Origin: Rhizobium sp. BK650
GTDB taxonomy: Bacteria > Pseudomonadota > Alphaproteobacteria > Rhizobiales > Rhizobiaceae
Direction of reading: 5' to 3'
Assembly: GCF_014195325.1 (NCBI RefSeq)
Contig: NZ_JACIBK010000003.1
Span: forward strand, 62,001 to 126,000
Length of the DNA stretch: 64,000 bases
Shown here: in pieces, positions 16,804 through 26,279 of the stretch
Position numbering within the stretch: the first letter of the stretch is position 1
Layout of the letters: every line of letters starts with the position of its first letter
Program-made: the position numbers and the translations under genes
The notes under the pieces: generated by a model
Database searches by the model: none
What the model was told of the DNA's origin: nothing
What the model saw: the letters and a program-made list of their open reading frames with translations, nothing else

Positions 16804-18963
16804 TCAGACAGCCGCAGACGCGCCCCCTCCGGCAGATTGAGATAGCTCCCTCTGCGCGTGAGCCGCATCGTGGTAACGGCTGACGAGCGCGCTGAATTCC
16901 GCCGCCTTCATGCCGCGAATGCCCATTGCCCCGATCGTGACGAGGCGCTGCTTGCGGTCGATCTTGCTGTAGAGCGCCCGCCGCTTCTTTGCGGGGAGCG
17001 AGGCGGATGGCGCCAACCAGAGGCGAAGCGCAAAGCGGTTCGAGGCATGGACTTGATGGGCGTCAATATCCGTCCAGGCAACCGGGCCGTCGAGCGTCGA
17101 GGCCCGCAACTCTGCCGGTGTCAGGATCAAGAGCGGTTGGCCCGCCGATTTGTGAAGATAGAGCGCGTAGAGGCTGCAAAGGACGACGCCGGCTGCGGCG
17201 ATGCCGGATACCAAAGTCCGGGCGGATTGATCATGCGCAAAGCCGATCTCCGCCGCAAAGACTGTCACCATCAGCCCGAAGCCTGCGAAGATGGCCGCGA
17301 CGATCGCCATCGTCCAGATCATCGGCCTGACATTGTTGTAGAGGATCGTTTCGCCGGGTGCGGCCGCGGCAAGAGCTTCGAGCGCCTGCCGGCGGGCCGT
17401 GCGTAGATTGCGCACCTGCTCCAGGTAATCGCCGCTCAGCTGCAGGCAAAGTGCCTTCCAATCCGAGAAGAGCCCGCAGGCGAAGGTGAGGCCGGCTGGT
17501 TTCGGCGCGCGCGTTGCGAGGTTCAGCAATCTCTCGTCGACTGTGAGCCCCATCGCCTGAATGCGCTGGATGGTCGGTGGGTGCGTATCGGTCGGATGCG
17601 GTTGTCGGTCTTCGAGCAGGGAGACAGGATCGGGCCAGCCATTGACGCGAACGAGTTCCGAGGTCTCGGCAACCACGTCAAGCGCAGGCTCGGAATCATC
17701 GGCAGCAAGCACTCCATCGGCGGCAAGGCTGAAGACGTGGTCGAGGGCAGGGGCGATCAGCCCGGTTCTGACCAGGGCGGAGGCCGCGCCGACGGTCGAG
17801 CTGGAGCGGGCGCCGCTTCGGTCGGCCTCGAACTCGCGAATGCGGCTCCAATGGTTCACCGCATGATCGAACTGCTGGAGGGCGTGAAAGCCGAGCATGG
17901 CTGCCGGATAGAGGACAAAACTGCCGCCATCGCCGCTCTGCAGGGCCGTCAGCGATCGCCAGAGGCCGGCATAGATCGGTGTGAACCTCTGGCTGTAGAG
18001 CGTATCCTTGCCGGAAAAATGCGCCAGTTCGTGGCCGATGATGGCCGCGACCTCTGGCTCGTCGAGCAGGTCGAGATAGGGCGCGGGGAGGTAGAGCGTT
18101 CGCCCGCGGATGATTTCTTTTTCCGGCCAGAGCCGCATTTCGCTTTCGGTGACGAAGAAGCCCTTGGTAAGGCCGACGATGACGGTATCCGGTTGCACGG
18201 CTTCCTGCCGGTCGGCAAGGTCGCGGACGAAGCGGAAGAGCCCGGGCGCGTCGGCTTCCTCCACCCTGCGCCCGGAAATATCCATCGGCTGGGAGGTGAA
18301 AAGCGCAAAGACGTTCTTGAGGCCGCGCAATGCCAGGAAGGCGCTGTAGGCCGCAAGCCCGGCAAGGCCGAGGGCCAGGACGAAAAGCCTCGCGCTGCCC
18401 GACGAGAAATCTGCCCACAGGCCCATGCTGACCGCCTCGAACACGGCTGCGCAGACCACGCCGGCGCAAAATCCGATGATGAGCGCCGCAAGAATGAAAG
18501 GCAGGATGACGCGCAGGCGCCCGAAACTTGCGATCAACTGCTCCTGGGATCGCCGCGCCCTCGAGCCGCTGACAGCAGCGGTGGCAAGCCCGAACATGCC
18601 GCTGGCAAACGCCAGGATCGCGCCGCCCATCGTGCCCCAGGTAAGCGGCCGGCGGATCGAGGAAATCTCCAGATCCTCTTGCGCTTGCTTCAGCGCCGCC
18701 TCGATCTGCGAGACGGCGACCATCGCCGAAACGGTCTGCTGCCCCGCTTCCGTCTGGAAGGTCAGCATGGTCATCGGATCGGTGGCGGCGATTTTCCTGA
18801 TCTCGGCCAGCGTCGCCTCAAGCTCCTGCGACTGTTCTTTCGATTGTGTCGCCGTCTCGGACGCTCTCTCGGCTTGCCATAGCCCGAGACCGAACAGTGC
18901 GGCTGGAACGATCACCAGCCAGAGAAAAAGGCCCACGGTGTGGGGAAGCCTGATTATCCGCAT
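16804..18963 (-). CDS. M48 family membrane metallopeptidase
   Basis: A 719-residue protein with an N-terminal transmembrane segment (7-30), a coiled-coil-like stretch (40-100), three more hydrophobic segments (about 108-130, 150-178, 190-215), and the zinc protease core IIGHELAHFSGKD with HELAH at 311-315. FEADRSGA around 390 supplies the third zinc ligand. Two further helices lie near 560-620. This is longer than HtpX (about 290) and matches the large M48 proteins with C-terminal membrane helices. It is probably involved in membrane-protein quality control. Confidence 0.88.
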   Translation of the reverse strand: MRIIRLPHTVGLFLWLVIVPAALFGLGLWQAERASETATQSKEQSQELEATLAEIRKIAATDPMTMLTFQTEAGQQTVSAMVAVSQIEAALKQAQEDLEISSIRRPLTWGTMGGAILAFASGMFGLATAAVSGSRARRSQEQLIASFGRLRVILPFILAALIIGFCAGVVCAAVFEAVSMGLWADFSSGSARLFVLALGLAGLAAYSAFLALRGLKNVFALFTSQPMDISGRRVEEADAPGLFRFVRDLADRQEAVQPDTVIVGLTKGFFVTESEMRLWPEKEIIRGRTLYLPAPYLDLLDEPEVAAIIGHELAHFSGKDTLYSQRFTPIYAGLWRSLTALQSGDGGSFVLYPAAMLGFHALQQFDHAVNHWSRIREFEADRSGARSSSTVGAASALVRTGLIAPALDHVFSLAADGVLAADDSEPALDVVAETSELVRVNGWPDPVSLLEDRQPHPTDTHPPTIQRIQAMGLTVDERLLNLATRAPKPAGLTFACGLFSDWKALCLQLSGDYLEQVRNLRTARRQALEALAAAAPGETILYNNVRPMIWTMAIVAAIFAGFGLMVTVFAAEIGFAHDQSARTLVSGIAAAGVVLCSLYALYLHKSAGQPLLILTPAELRASTLDGPVAWTDIDAHQVHASNRFALRLWLAPSASLPAKKRRALYSKIDRKQRLVTIGAMGIRGMKAAEFSALVSRYHDAAHAQRELSQSAGGGASAAV

Positions 18964-19179
18964 CGTCCCTCCCTGATCGGGCGCCGATCGACCCTCGAAT
19001 ATTCCCGTATCAATTGTACGGCGTGAACCGATATCAGCAGCATTTCAAAAAATCGACGTTCGATCCGGGGTTGTCCACCATTGAGACAGGCTGATGTCTA
19101 TCAAGCGATTCCGTGATATAATTTCAATCTTCCAAGCGGCCTTGTCAGCCGTGGAGTTTCGCCCACAGAGGCTTGTCCG

Positions 19180-20586
19180 ATGAGTGAAATGGACGTGCTT
19201 TTTGCAGCCTTGCGACAGGCGGCCGATCCTGAGACGGCCGACTGTATCGAAAACGTCGTCAGGCGTGGCGCCGATCGCGATCTCAATCGCATCAACGCGC
19301 TGGCCTTTGCCGCGGCACATCGTCTCGATGAAGAGAAGGTGATCGCGGCCTTCCTCCATGCCGCCCGCATGGGGGCTTTCGAGATGACCTGGAACGTGCT
19401 TTGCCCCGGATGCGGCGGCGTGCTCGACAGTGGCGCGACGCTGAAAACCGTCGACCGGGACTGCTATCACTGCGCGCTCTGCGCTGCCGGCTACGAGCCG
19501 ACCCTCGACGAGATGGTCGAGGTGACCTTCACGGTCAGCCCGCGGGTGCGCAGGATCGCTGCCCACGATCCCGACCGGCTGCCTTCGCTCGAATATTACC
19601 GGCAGATCTTTTTCAGCACCGGCGTCGACCTGCCCGACAATCTCGAAGAAAGATTCGCACACGTCCTTCTGGAGGAGGTCGAGCTGGAGCCGGGCGAGAG
19701 GGCTCTCGTCTCGCTGCAGCTGCCGGCGGCGTTCGTCATTATCTTCGATGCGGTGACGCATTCCGCCCAGTTCATCGACGTGCAGGGCGAACCGACCGAC
19801 GAACGGCAAACTCTGTCGATGGTCCTCAGCAACGGGCATGCGCCGAACGAAACGCTTGTCCTGCGGCCGGGCCCGCTGCGGCTGACGCTGGAAAACCACA
19901 CCGATCGCAGGGTGCTGCCGAATGTCTGCGTCGCGGGAGACGAGCTGCACGACATATTGGGCCACAGGCGACCCTTCCTGACGGCCAAGCGGCTCCTGAC
20001 GAACCAGAGTTTTCGCGACATCTACCGGACCGATACGCTCGATGTCGATCAGCGCCTGAAGATCACCAGCCTGACCTTCCTTTTCACCGACTTGCGCGGC
20101 TCGACTGCGCTTTACGAACGTGTCGGCGATCTCTCGGCCTTCGATCTGGTGCGCACGCATTTTAGGGTTCTGCACGAGATCGTCGCGGGCGAAGCCGGCG
20201 CAGTCGTGAAAACCATCGGCGACGCCGTGATGGCGACCTTCCCGAGTCCGGACCGGGCGGTGGCGGCCGCACTCAGGATGCGCGAAGCCATGCTGCGGCT
20301 GAACGCCGAACGCGGCAGCGAGGATCTTCTCCTGAAGATCGGCATCCATGAAGGACCGTGCCTTGCCGTGAACATGAACGACCGGCAGGACTATTTCGGC
20401 CAAACCGTCAACATCGCCTCACGCGTGCAGGAGCTCGCCGAACCGCATGTGATCCTGACGACCGAGGCCGTGGTCGACAACGAGCAGGTCTCGGAGATCC
20501 TGCGCGACGGCGGCATCAGCTCTGTGTCGCGGATGGAGGAGCTTCATGGCATCGGGCGCGAGGTGCGGATATTTGCATTGTCGTGA
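19180..20586 (+). CDS. Class III adenylate/guanylate cyclase with N-terminal DUF5939-like region
   Basis: A 468-residue soluble protein. The N-terminal part has a CPGCGG...CYHCALC zinc-ribbon-like motif (about 71-102). The C-terminal class III cyclase domain starts near 295: TSLTFLFTDLRGSTALYERVGD carries the first metal aspartate, KTIGDAVMATF the second metal region, and DYFGQTVNIASRVQEL the transition-state residues. It converts ATP (or GTP) to the cyclic nucleotide. No membrane segment is present. With the Cache-HAMP cyclase at 27.5 kb and the cyclic-nucleotide-gated channel at 59.6 kb it suggests cyclic nucleotide signalling. Confidence 0.9.
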   Translation: MSEMDVLFAALRQAADPETADCIENVVRRGADRDLNRINALAFAAAHRLDEEKVIAAFLHAARMGAFEMTWNVLCPGCGGVLDSGATLKTVDRDCYHCALCAAGYEPTLDEMVEVTFTVSPRVRRIAAHDPDRLPSLEYYRQIFFSTGVDLPDNLEERFAHVLLEEVELEPGERALVSLQLPAAFVIIFDAVTHSAQFIDVQGEPTDERQTLSMVLSNGHAPNETLVLRPGPLRLTLENHTDRRVLPNVCVAGDELHDILGHRRPFLTAKRLLTNQSFRDIYRTDTLDVDQRLKITSLTFLFTDLRGSTALYERVGDLSAFDLVRTHFRVLHEIVAGEAGAVVKTIGDAVMATFPSPDRAVAAALRMREAMLRLNAERGSEDLLLKIGIHEGPCLAVNMNDRQDYFGQTVNIASRVQELAEPHVILTTEAVVDNEQVSEILRDGGISSVSRMEELHGIGREVRIFALS

Positions 20587-20664
20587 GGGCTGCGGTTCGA
20601 TGTCGTGTGAGTTCGCGTGTTTTCGCAGGCGGGCAGGGAGCGATGGGCGTTACCCTTAACTGTT

Positions 20665-21693
20665 CTACGCAGGTGCAGACTGACCCTTCCACCGGTTCGA
20701 CCATGATATCGCGTGGCGCTCAAGCAACATCCACGACGCCCAGGCAAATAGCACGGACAGCGATCCAACGGTTACCATCGTGAAAAGGCCGCGCGAGAAG
20801 CTGAAGCCGATATCATCACTCAATTTCAAAAGGACGGCCCAAATCGGAAGATGGTAGAGATAAGCGCCGTAGCTGATACGGCCGAGGCCGCTTACGAACT
20901 TATTTTCCAAAATCTTCGGGAGCAGGCCTTTTGAGGCGAAGACGACCAGCGCGACCAGTGGCAACAACAGCGCTGCTTCCAGGATTACCCATTCAACGAA
21001 GTCGCCGAGGTCAAAGCCGGTTAATATGATCAATCCAGATATACCGACCGCCACGGACAACCAGACAAGCCGCCGCGGAGGACTCCACCTTTTTTCGGAG
21101 AGGAATGAGAGACTGGCGCCGGCCGCCAAGGCATCGATCGAATCGAAAGGCAGCGCATTGGCTATCTCGACCTTGCCAAGGGCAAACGCGAATATTCGAT
21201 AGAGCAGCGTGCAGGAAATAAGTGCGCCGGAAAATTTCAGAAAATGGCGCGAAGGCAACGCCAAGATCACGAAGGGCCACATCAGATAGAATTGTTCTTC
21301 GACAGCGAGTGTCCAAAGGTGCTGCAGCGGCCAGGGCTCGGGGCCGTGTAGTGCATACCAGAAATTCGAGAGGAACAATGCGTGCCACGGCAACGATTCA
21401 CGCATCATCTTGAAATGCAGCCAGTGTGCCAGGAGTACGAAACATCCGAGCATGAAGAAGTACGGCGGCCATATTCTTGCAGCTCTTCGAATAAAGAATC
21501 TAGCAATGGTCGCTGCCGCGTTTTCGTCGCCGCTTCTGGCTTCCAGGAGGATATTTGTGATTAGAAAACCGCTCAACACGAAGAATAGCCGGACGCCAAC
21601 ATGTCCTAAGTCCGAACTTTCCTCCCAGAAATGAGAGTAGAAAACCGACAACAGGGCAATAGATCGCAATCCGTCTAGTTGAGGCTTCCTCAA
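20665..21693 (-). CDS. Acyltransferase 3 family protein (OafA/YrhL-like)
   Basis: A 342-residue membrane protein with about ten hydrophobic segments. MRKPQLDGLRSIALLSVFYSH carries the family's LDGLR and histidine; GVRLFFVLSGFLIT, RAARIWPPYF and LWTLAVEEQFYLMWP are all typical. It would O-acylate a surface polysaccharide, lipid or peptide; the acceptor is unknown. The start is TTG with GGAG six bases upstream; a stop lies directly before it in frame. Base composition is lower in GC than flanking genes, suggesting acquisition. Confidence 0.9.
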   Translation of the reverse strand: MRKPQLDGLRSIALLSVFYSHFWEESSDLGHVGVRLFFVLSGFLITNILLEARSGDENAAATIARFFIRRAARIWPPYFFMLGCFVLLAHWLHFKMMRESLPWHALFLSNFWYALHGPEPWPLQHLWTLAVEEQFYLMWPFVILALPSRHFLKFSGALISCTLLYRIFAFALGKVEIANALPFDSIDALAAGASLSFLSEKRWSPPRRLVWLSVAVGISGLIILTGFDLGDFVEWVILEAALLLPLVALVVFASKGLLPKILENKFVSGLGRISYGAYLYHLPIWAVLLKLSDDIGFSFSRGLFTMVTVGSLSVLFAWASWMLLERHAISWSNRWKGQSAPA

Positions 21694-21843
21694 TCAACGC
21701 TCCGATATTTTCATTGATCATGATAGGCAGAGGAAAAACCGCAAGCAAGTCATGTATCGGCTCCAAGCAATTCTTCGTTCGCTCGCGCATGGGCGCTCGA
21801 CGCAAGGAGCGGCAACTGCTACCGAATTTCCGCCGTAAGGGTG

Positions 21844-22001
21844 GGACTTTAGTCCGATTGAAGGCGGTGATCGGCCCGCTAATTTCTATTGAGCTGATGA
21901 CTCCAGAGTCAGCATGAAAAGGGTGTCTTATTGTCCCGAGCTCGAGCGCCCTTTTCAACTCTTTCTCCTCATCAGCCGCCAACACCCCTTGGCGGCTTTT
22001 T
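21844..22001 (+). ncRNA. Candidate small RNA module A with two terminator hairpins
   Basis: It begins with the palindrome GGACTTTAGTCC followed by GATT and shares an ordered set of blocks with 38996-39128 (CTAxTTTCTxTxGAGCTG, then CAGAGTCAGC). A 10-bp hairpin GAAAAGGGTG/CGCCCTTTTC closes the shared part at 21916-21956. A second, perfect 9-bp stem AGCCGCCAA/TTGGCGGCT with a T-run follows at 21974-22001. No coding frame explains the conservation. The remaining 22002-22287 shows nothing convincing. Confidence 0.35.
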
Positions 22002-22287
22002 CGTATTTCCAGTGCTTAGCGAAGCCCGCTCGAACACGGGTGGTGGGAGAGGCTCGGCGTATAACTGGCTTATTGCTCTCTCATCCGAAACGGCTGCAGT
22101 TTCAAGCGATCGTGAGTCATCGCGGCGCCGGCAGCAAGCAGAAATGGGGGCATTTCGATGGGGTTTACTGAAGCTGTTCGCTCAGTTCTGAAAGAAAATA
22201 TGCAACCTTCTTAGGCGACCTTTATTGAGGCAGGTAACCAACCTGTCGGAATGACGTTCCTTTTATGCCATTTCTCTGCATCGGGGT

Positions 22288-22314
22288 GGCCCGGGTCCGC
22301 GACAGACCCGGGCC
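22288..22314. terminator. Hairpin downstream of the copper operon
   Basis: A perfect 10-bp stem GGCCCGGGTC/GACCCGGGCC with a 7-base loop, 9 bases after the stop of the last copper gene on the minus strand. There is no T-run, so termination strength is uncertain, but position and stability suggest the operon's 3' end. Confidence 0.5.
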
Positions 22315-22322
22315 TGACCGGC

Positions 22323-22607
22323 CTACTTGACCTCAACCACGGTCAGCTTGCCTTCGACGCGGTCGGCGACGAACTCGATGTTCTGGCCTGCCTTCAGCTT
22401 CCCGAGCATCGCGGCATCCTTGACGCGGAACACCATCGTCATGGCGGGCATGTCGAGATTCTCCAGGTCTTCGTGCTTGATGGTGACCTTTTGCGCCTTG
22501 GCATCGACCTTCTCGACGATGCCCCTGGTGTATTCCTGTGCGATTGCGCCTGCAGCAGTGCCGACAGAGAGCAGGAAGGCGAGGGTGATCTTGATTGCAG
22601 TTTTCAT
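22323..22607 (-). CDS. CusF-like periplasmic copper-binding protein
   Basis: A 94-residue protein with a signal peptide (MKTAIKITLAFLLSVGTAAGAIAQ) and a single OB-fold domain. The motif DMPAMTMVF (52-60) carries the two methionines that bind Cu(I) in CusF; a histidine at about 45 (TIKHEDL) is the likely third ligand. CusF-type proteins hand Cu(I) to efflux systems. AAGGAG precedes the ATG. It is the last gene of a five-gene copper operon, 23 bases after the cupredoxin gene. Confidence 0.88.
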   Translation of the reverse strand: MKTAIKITLAFLLSVGTAAGAIAQEYTRGIVEKVDAKAQKVTIKHEDLENLDMPAMTMVFRVKDAAMLGKLKAGQNIEFVADRVEGKLTVVEVK

Positions 22608-22630
22608 TTTCGGTCTCCTTTCGGGATGTG

Positions 22631-23110
22631 TCATTCGGCAGCGACGCTGACGTCGCCGTGCATGCCGGCCTCGTAGTGGCCGGGGATCAGGCAGGCGAAC
22701 TGGAATTCGCCGCCGGTGGTGAACTTCCAGACGATCTCGCCGGACTGGCCGGCCGTCAGGCGGAGCGAGTTCGCATCGGCATGTTCCATCTCGGGGAATT
22801 TCTCCATGACCTTCTTGTGCTCCAGGATCTTGTCTTCCTGGTCGAGCACGAATTCGTGGTCGCTTTGCCCGGCATTCTTGATGGAGATCTTGACCGTCTG
22901 GTCCTTGCGAACCTTGATCATGGCGGGCTGGAACAGCATCTTGCCGTCCTCGGTTTCCTTCATGCTGACGCGAATGGTCTGGGTGACCTTCGACTTGTCG
23001 CCGGGCTCGCCGACCGCCATTTTTTCACCGTGCCCGCCGGCATGGTTGCCGGAAGCAAGCGCTGGGCCGGCGATGGCCGCAAGAGCCAGTGCGAGAGTAT
23101 GAATTTTCAT
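22631..23110 (-). CDS. Cupredoxin domain protein (periplasmic blue copper protein)
   Basis: A 159-residue secreted protein: signal peptide MKIHTLALALAAIAGPALA, a His/Gly-rich stretch (GNHAGGHGE), then a plastocyanin-like fold. Type 1 copper ligands can be assigned as His in SDHEFVLD, Cys and His in FACLIPGHYEAGM, and the final Met. It would carry electrons or copper between the multicopper oxidase and other periplasmic partners. It sits between the oxidase (30 bases) and the CusF-like gene (23 bases). Confidence 0.9.
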   Translation of the reverse strand: MKIHTLALALAAIAGPALASGNHAGGHGEKMAVGEPGDKSKVTQTIRVSMKETEDGKMLFQPAMIKVRKDQTVKISIKNAGQSDHEFVLDQEDKILEHKKVMEKFPEMEHADANSLRLTAGQSGEIVWKFTTGGEFQFACLIPGHYEAGMHGDVSVAAE

Positions 23111-23140
23111 TTCAAGTCCTTTGGTTGCTGGGGATTTGCA

Positions 23141-24490
23141 TCAGCCGTGCTGCATCGACTTCGGCGTGATGGTGGTGTTTGCGTCCTTGGCCTTGGTCGC
23201 GTCCGGCAGGTCGCCGGTCCACTCCCAGGCCTGGGTGCCGGGCGGGTTTTCGTACCAGCCCGGATCGGCGTAATCGTCCGCCGAAATGCCTTCGCGGACT
23301 TTCACGACGGAGAACATGCCGCCCATTTCGATGGGGCCGTGCGGACCCCAGCCGGTCATCATGGGCACGGTGTTCTCGGGAATGGGCATTTCCATTTCGC
23401 CCATATCGGCCATGCCTTTGGTTCCCATCGGCATGTAATCAGGTTGAAGCTTGCGGATTTTTTCGGCGAGCTTCGACTTATCGGCCCCGATGAAGGTCGG
23501 GATGTCGTGGCCCATCGCATTCATCGTGTGATGCGACTTGTGACAATGGATCGCCCAGTCGCCGAGATATTTGGCGTCGAACTCGTAGGCCCGCATGGCG
23601 CCGACGGGAATGTCGATGCTGACCTCCGGCCAGCGGGCTTCCGGCCGCACCCATCCGCCATCCGTGCAGGTGACTTCGAAATCATAGCCATGCATGTGGA
23701 CGGGGTGGTTGGTCATGGTGAGGTTGCCGACCCGCACCCGGACACGATCGTTTTTCGAGACCACCAGCGGGCTGATGCCGGGAAAGACCCGGCTGTTCCA
23801 GCACCACATGTTGAAGTCGGTCATTTCCATGATCCGCGGCACGTATGAGCCGGGATCGATGTCATAGGCGTTGAGCAGGAAGACGAAGTCGCGGTCGACG
23901 CGCATGAATTTGGGGTCTTTGGGATGAATGACGAAAAAGCCCATCATGCCCATCGCCATCTGCACCATCTCGTCGGAATGCGGGTGGTACATGAAGGTGC
24001 CCGACTTCACGAGGTCGAACTCGTAGACGAAGGTCTTGCCGACGGGAATGTGAGGCTGCGACAGACCGCCGACGCCGTCCATGCCCGAAGGCAGGATCAT
24101 GCCGTGCCAGTGGATGGTCGTATGTTCCGGCAGCTTGTTGGTGACGAAGATGCGGACGCGGTCGCCTTCGACAGCCTCGATCGTCGGCCCCGGCGACTGT
24201 CCGTTATAGCCCCAGAGGTAAGCAGTCATGCCGTCGGCCATCTCGCGCTCCACCGGTTCCGCGACGAGGTGGAATTCCTTGACGCCGTTGTTCATCCGAT
24301 GTGGGAGCGTCCAGCCATTCAGCGTCACGACCGGCTGATAGTCAGGCCCGGAGGTCGGATGCAGGGGCGGCTGCATGTCGGCCGATTCCATGGTTGGTGC
24401 GTCCGGCAAGCCCATTGCCGAGGTCTTCGTCCAGGCTCCGGCCGCCATCAGGGCGGCACCGGCGCCGAAGAGTTGTCTTCTGTTGAACAT
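23141..24490 (-). CDS. Multicopper oxidase (CopA/CueO-like), Tat-exported
   Basis: 449 residues. The N-terminus NRRQLFGAGAALMAAGA is a twin-arginine signal, so the enzyme is exported folded. Copper ligand motifs are complete: TTIHWHGM, MYHPHSDE, HPVHMHGYDF and the C-terminal HCHKSHHTMNAMGH with type 1 Cys, His and Met. Met-rich segments near the end (MGTKGMADMGEMEMP) resemble the Cu(I)-binding Met loops of CueO/CopA. It oxidises Cu(I) to the less toxic Cu(II) in the periplasm. ATG 24490 is preferred over TTG 24508. The TolC gene ends 14 bases upstream. Confidence 0.92.
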   Translation of the reverse strand: MFNRRQLFGAGAALMAAGAWTKTSAMGLPDAPTMESADMQPPLHPTSGPDYQPVVTLNGWTLPHRMNNGVKEFHLVAEPVEREMADGMTAYLWGYNGQSPGPTIEAVEGDRVRIFVTNKLPEHTTIHWHGMILPSGMDGVGGLSQPHIPVGKTFVYEFDLVKSGTFMYHPHSDEMVQMAMGMMGFFVIHPKDPKFMRVDRDFVFLLNAYDIDPGSYVPRIMEMTDFNMWCWNSRVFPGISPLVVSKNDRVRVRVGNLTMTNHPVHMHGYDFEVTCTDGGWVRPEARWPEVSIDIPVGAMRAYEFDAKYLGDWAIHCHKSHHTMNAMGHDIPTFIGADKSKLAEKIRKLQPDYMPMGTKGMADMGEMEMPIPENTVPMMTGWGPHGPIEMGGMFSVVKVREGISADDYADPGWYENPPGTQAWEWTGDLPDATKAKDANTTITPKSMQHG

Positions 24491-24504
24491 GTGAAAATCC
24501 TTTT

Positions 24505-25968
24505 TCAATGACCGCCGCCGTTCTCGGACGACGAAGCGGCCTCGGTCCCGGCCGATGCCGCAGAGGTACCGCCGCCATAGACGGCGGGCGCGAGGCTGAC
24601 GTCGGCGAGCCAGAAGTCCCGCTTGGCGTTGACGGAGAGCAGGATGGAGTTGATCTTGTCGCGCGTGTCGGTGAGTAGCTCGAAGGTGTTGGTGATCATG
24701 CCGTTGTAGGAGAGGAGGGATTCCTCCTCGACCTTGGTGCGCAGCGGAACGACATTGTTGCGGTAATGGCGGGCGATGTCGTAGTTCGACCGATAGGCCT
24801 CATAGGCCGACCGCGCTTCCGAGCGGACGTTGACGGCCTTCTCCGCCAACTGATTGGCCGCACGAATGTAGCCGAGCTCGGCCTTGCGCATGCGGGCCTT
24901 GCCGGTGTCGAAGATCGGGATTGAAAATTCCAGCTCTCCGGTCGCCGTCGTCTCCCATTTCTTGTCGCCGTCTTCCCCAACCTCCCTCTCGGACTCGGCT
25001 CCGGCGAGGATCTGGAGATCGGTGACGTAGCGGGTCGCTTCCGTCAGGCCATAGGAGCGCGCGGTGGCTTCCAGTTCGAGCCTGGCGACCTGGAGATCGA
25101 TGCGGTTGCCGAGCGCTTCCGCCTCGATCGTATCGCGCTTCATCAGCGCCTTCGGCAGGGGCGGCAGGCTGTTCGGCACCTGGAATTCAGTATCCGGCCC
25201 CCAGAGGCCCATCTGCCTTGTCAGCTCTTCCTTTGCCAGGCGGGCGGCCAGGCGGGCCTTGGCGGTTTCACCGGCGAGTTCGGCTGCGAAGACATGCTCG
25301 CGGGCCTGCGCGCCCTTGGTCATCGCCCCGGTCTCGCCAAGCTTCTCGGCAAGCTCGGAGGCTGCATCGGCGGCCGCCTGGGCCCGCTGGAGCTGGGTCA
25401 CATTCTCCCAGGCGGCGACGGCGTTGGTCCAGGCGCGGCGCGTGTCGGCCGCGAGCTGCAGCGTGCGGACCGCAGCATTCAGCTGGGCCTGGCGGAAACG
25501 CGTATCGGCAATCTCGATATCGCGCTTCTTGGTCATCAGCGCCAGGAGATTGGTGGTGATCGCGCCTTCGATCGTCTTGAACGCTCCCAGTTCCGGCGTG
25601 CCGATGCCGGAGAAGCCGATGGAGGCCGTCGGGTTCAAGAGCATGGTCGATTGCCATGCGTCGGCGGCACTTTCGCCAAGATCGGCATAGGCGGCCTGCA
25701 GGCCCTTGTTGTTGATGAGGGCGATCTGGACGGCCGTTTCCGCGTCCAGCGTCTTCCTGCCGGCAAGGAGCGCTTTCACCTTGGCGGAGGCCACTTCGGC
25801 TTCCTGCCGGTTCTGTACCCAGACGGTCTGTTTGGAGGCGGCACCGCCGACCTTGGCGGAGACGGTCGTGAAGCCTGCCTCTTTCGCCGCATATTCGGCA
25901 CTGCTGACGCAGCCTGCAAGGACGAGGGGCAGGGCTGTGAGGGCAGGAAGCTTTTTGATTATGCTCAT
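24505..25968 (-). CDS. TolC family outer membrane efflux lipoprotein (CusC/CopB-like)
   Basis: 487 residues with a lipoprotein signal (LPLVLAGCVSS, lipid-anchored Cys at about 20) and the long alternating helical and beta segments of outer membrane efflux factors; duplicated Ala/Leu-rich helices such as ARLAARLAKEELTRQMG and an internal repeat pattern fit. It would form the outer membrane exit duct for copper. No RND pump or adaptor gene is present in the window. Its start overlaps the preceding lipoprotein gene by 4 bases (ATGA), indicating translational coupling. Confidence 0.88.
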   Translation of the reverse strand: MSIIKKLPALTALPLVLAGCVSSAEYAAKEAGFTTVSAKVGGAASKQTVWVQNRQEAEVASAKVKALLAGRKTLDAETAVQIALINNKGLQAAYADLGESAADAWQSTMLLNPTASIGFSGIGTPELGAFKTIEGAITTNLLALMTKKRDIEIADTRFRQAQLNAAVRTLQLAADTRRAWTNAVAAWENVTQLQRAQAAADAASELAEKLGETGAMTKGAQAREHVFAAELAGETAKARLAARLAKEELTRQMGLWGPDTEFQVPNSLPPLPKALMKRDTIEAEALGNRIDLQVARLELEATARSYGLTEATRYVTDLQILAGAESEREVGEDGDKKWETTATGELEFSIPIFDTGKARMRKAELGYIRAANQLAEKAVNVRSEARSAYEAYRSNYDIARHYRNNVVPLRTKVEEESLLSYNGMITNTFELLTDTRDKINSILLSVNAKRDFWLADVSLAPAVYGGGTSAASAGTEAASSSENGGGH

Positions 25969-26192
25969 GAAGCGTCTCCCTTTTGCGGAGACTGCTCTTC
26001 GTTCTGCTGCCCCCAGGGCTTGGGATCGACCGGCTGGCGGGCGACAAATCCCGAGACGGGCGAACGATACCGGAGCGGCCGGACGGAATAGGCCTGCCCG
26101 ATATCCACGGGTGCAATGACATCTGGAGGTAGCGTGGATGCGCAGCCGCCCGCAACAAGCGGCAGCCCCACCAGCAATATGGAAGGTTTCAT
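25965..26192 (-). CDS. Small lipoprotein of the copper operon
   Basis: 75 residues starting MKPSILLVGLPLVAGGC; VAGGC is a lipobox, so the mature protein is a short lipoprotein with DVIAPVDIGQ and YSVRPLRYRS. Function unknown. It is the first gene of the operon and overlaps the TolC gene start by 4 bases. An in-frame ATG at 26216 (MSIIRIFK) is a possible alternative; neither has a clear ribosome binding site. Confidence 0.6.
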   Translation of the reverse strand: MKPSILLVGLPLVAGGCASTLPPDVIAPVDIGQAYSVRPLRYRSPVSGFVARQPVDPKPWGQQNEEQSPQKGDAS

Positions 26193-26279
26193 CTTAAAAA
26201 TCCGAATAATAGACATTCACGGGCAGGCGCGGTTTCACCACGGCATGCCTTCGGACCCGCAGGTGCGGGGAGTCGCTAT

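Noticed and set aside
21500..21985. 161-residue minus-strand frame overlapping the acyltransferase start
   Set aside because: Its first part is the candidate sRNA region and the rest is an out-of-frame reading of the acyltransferase gene; no ribosome binding site.
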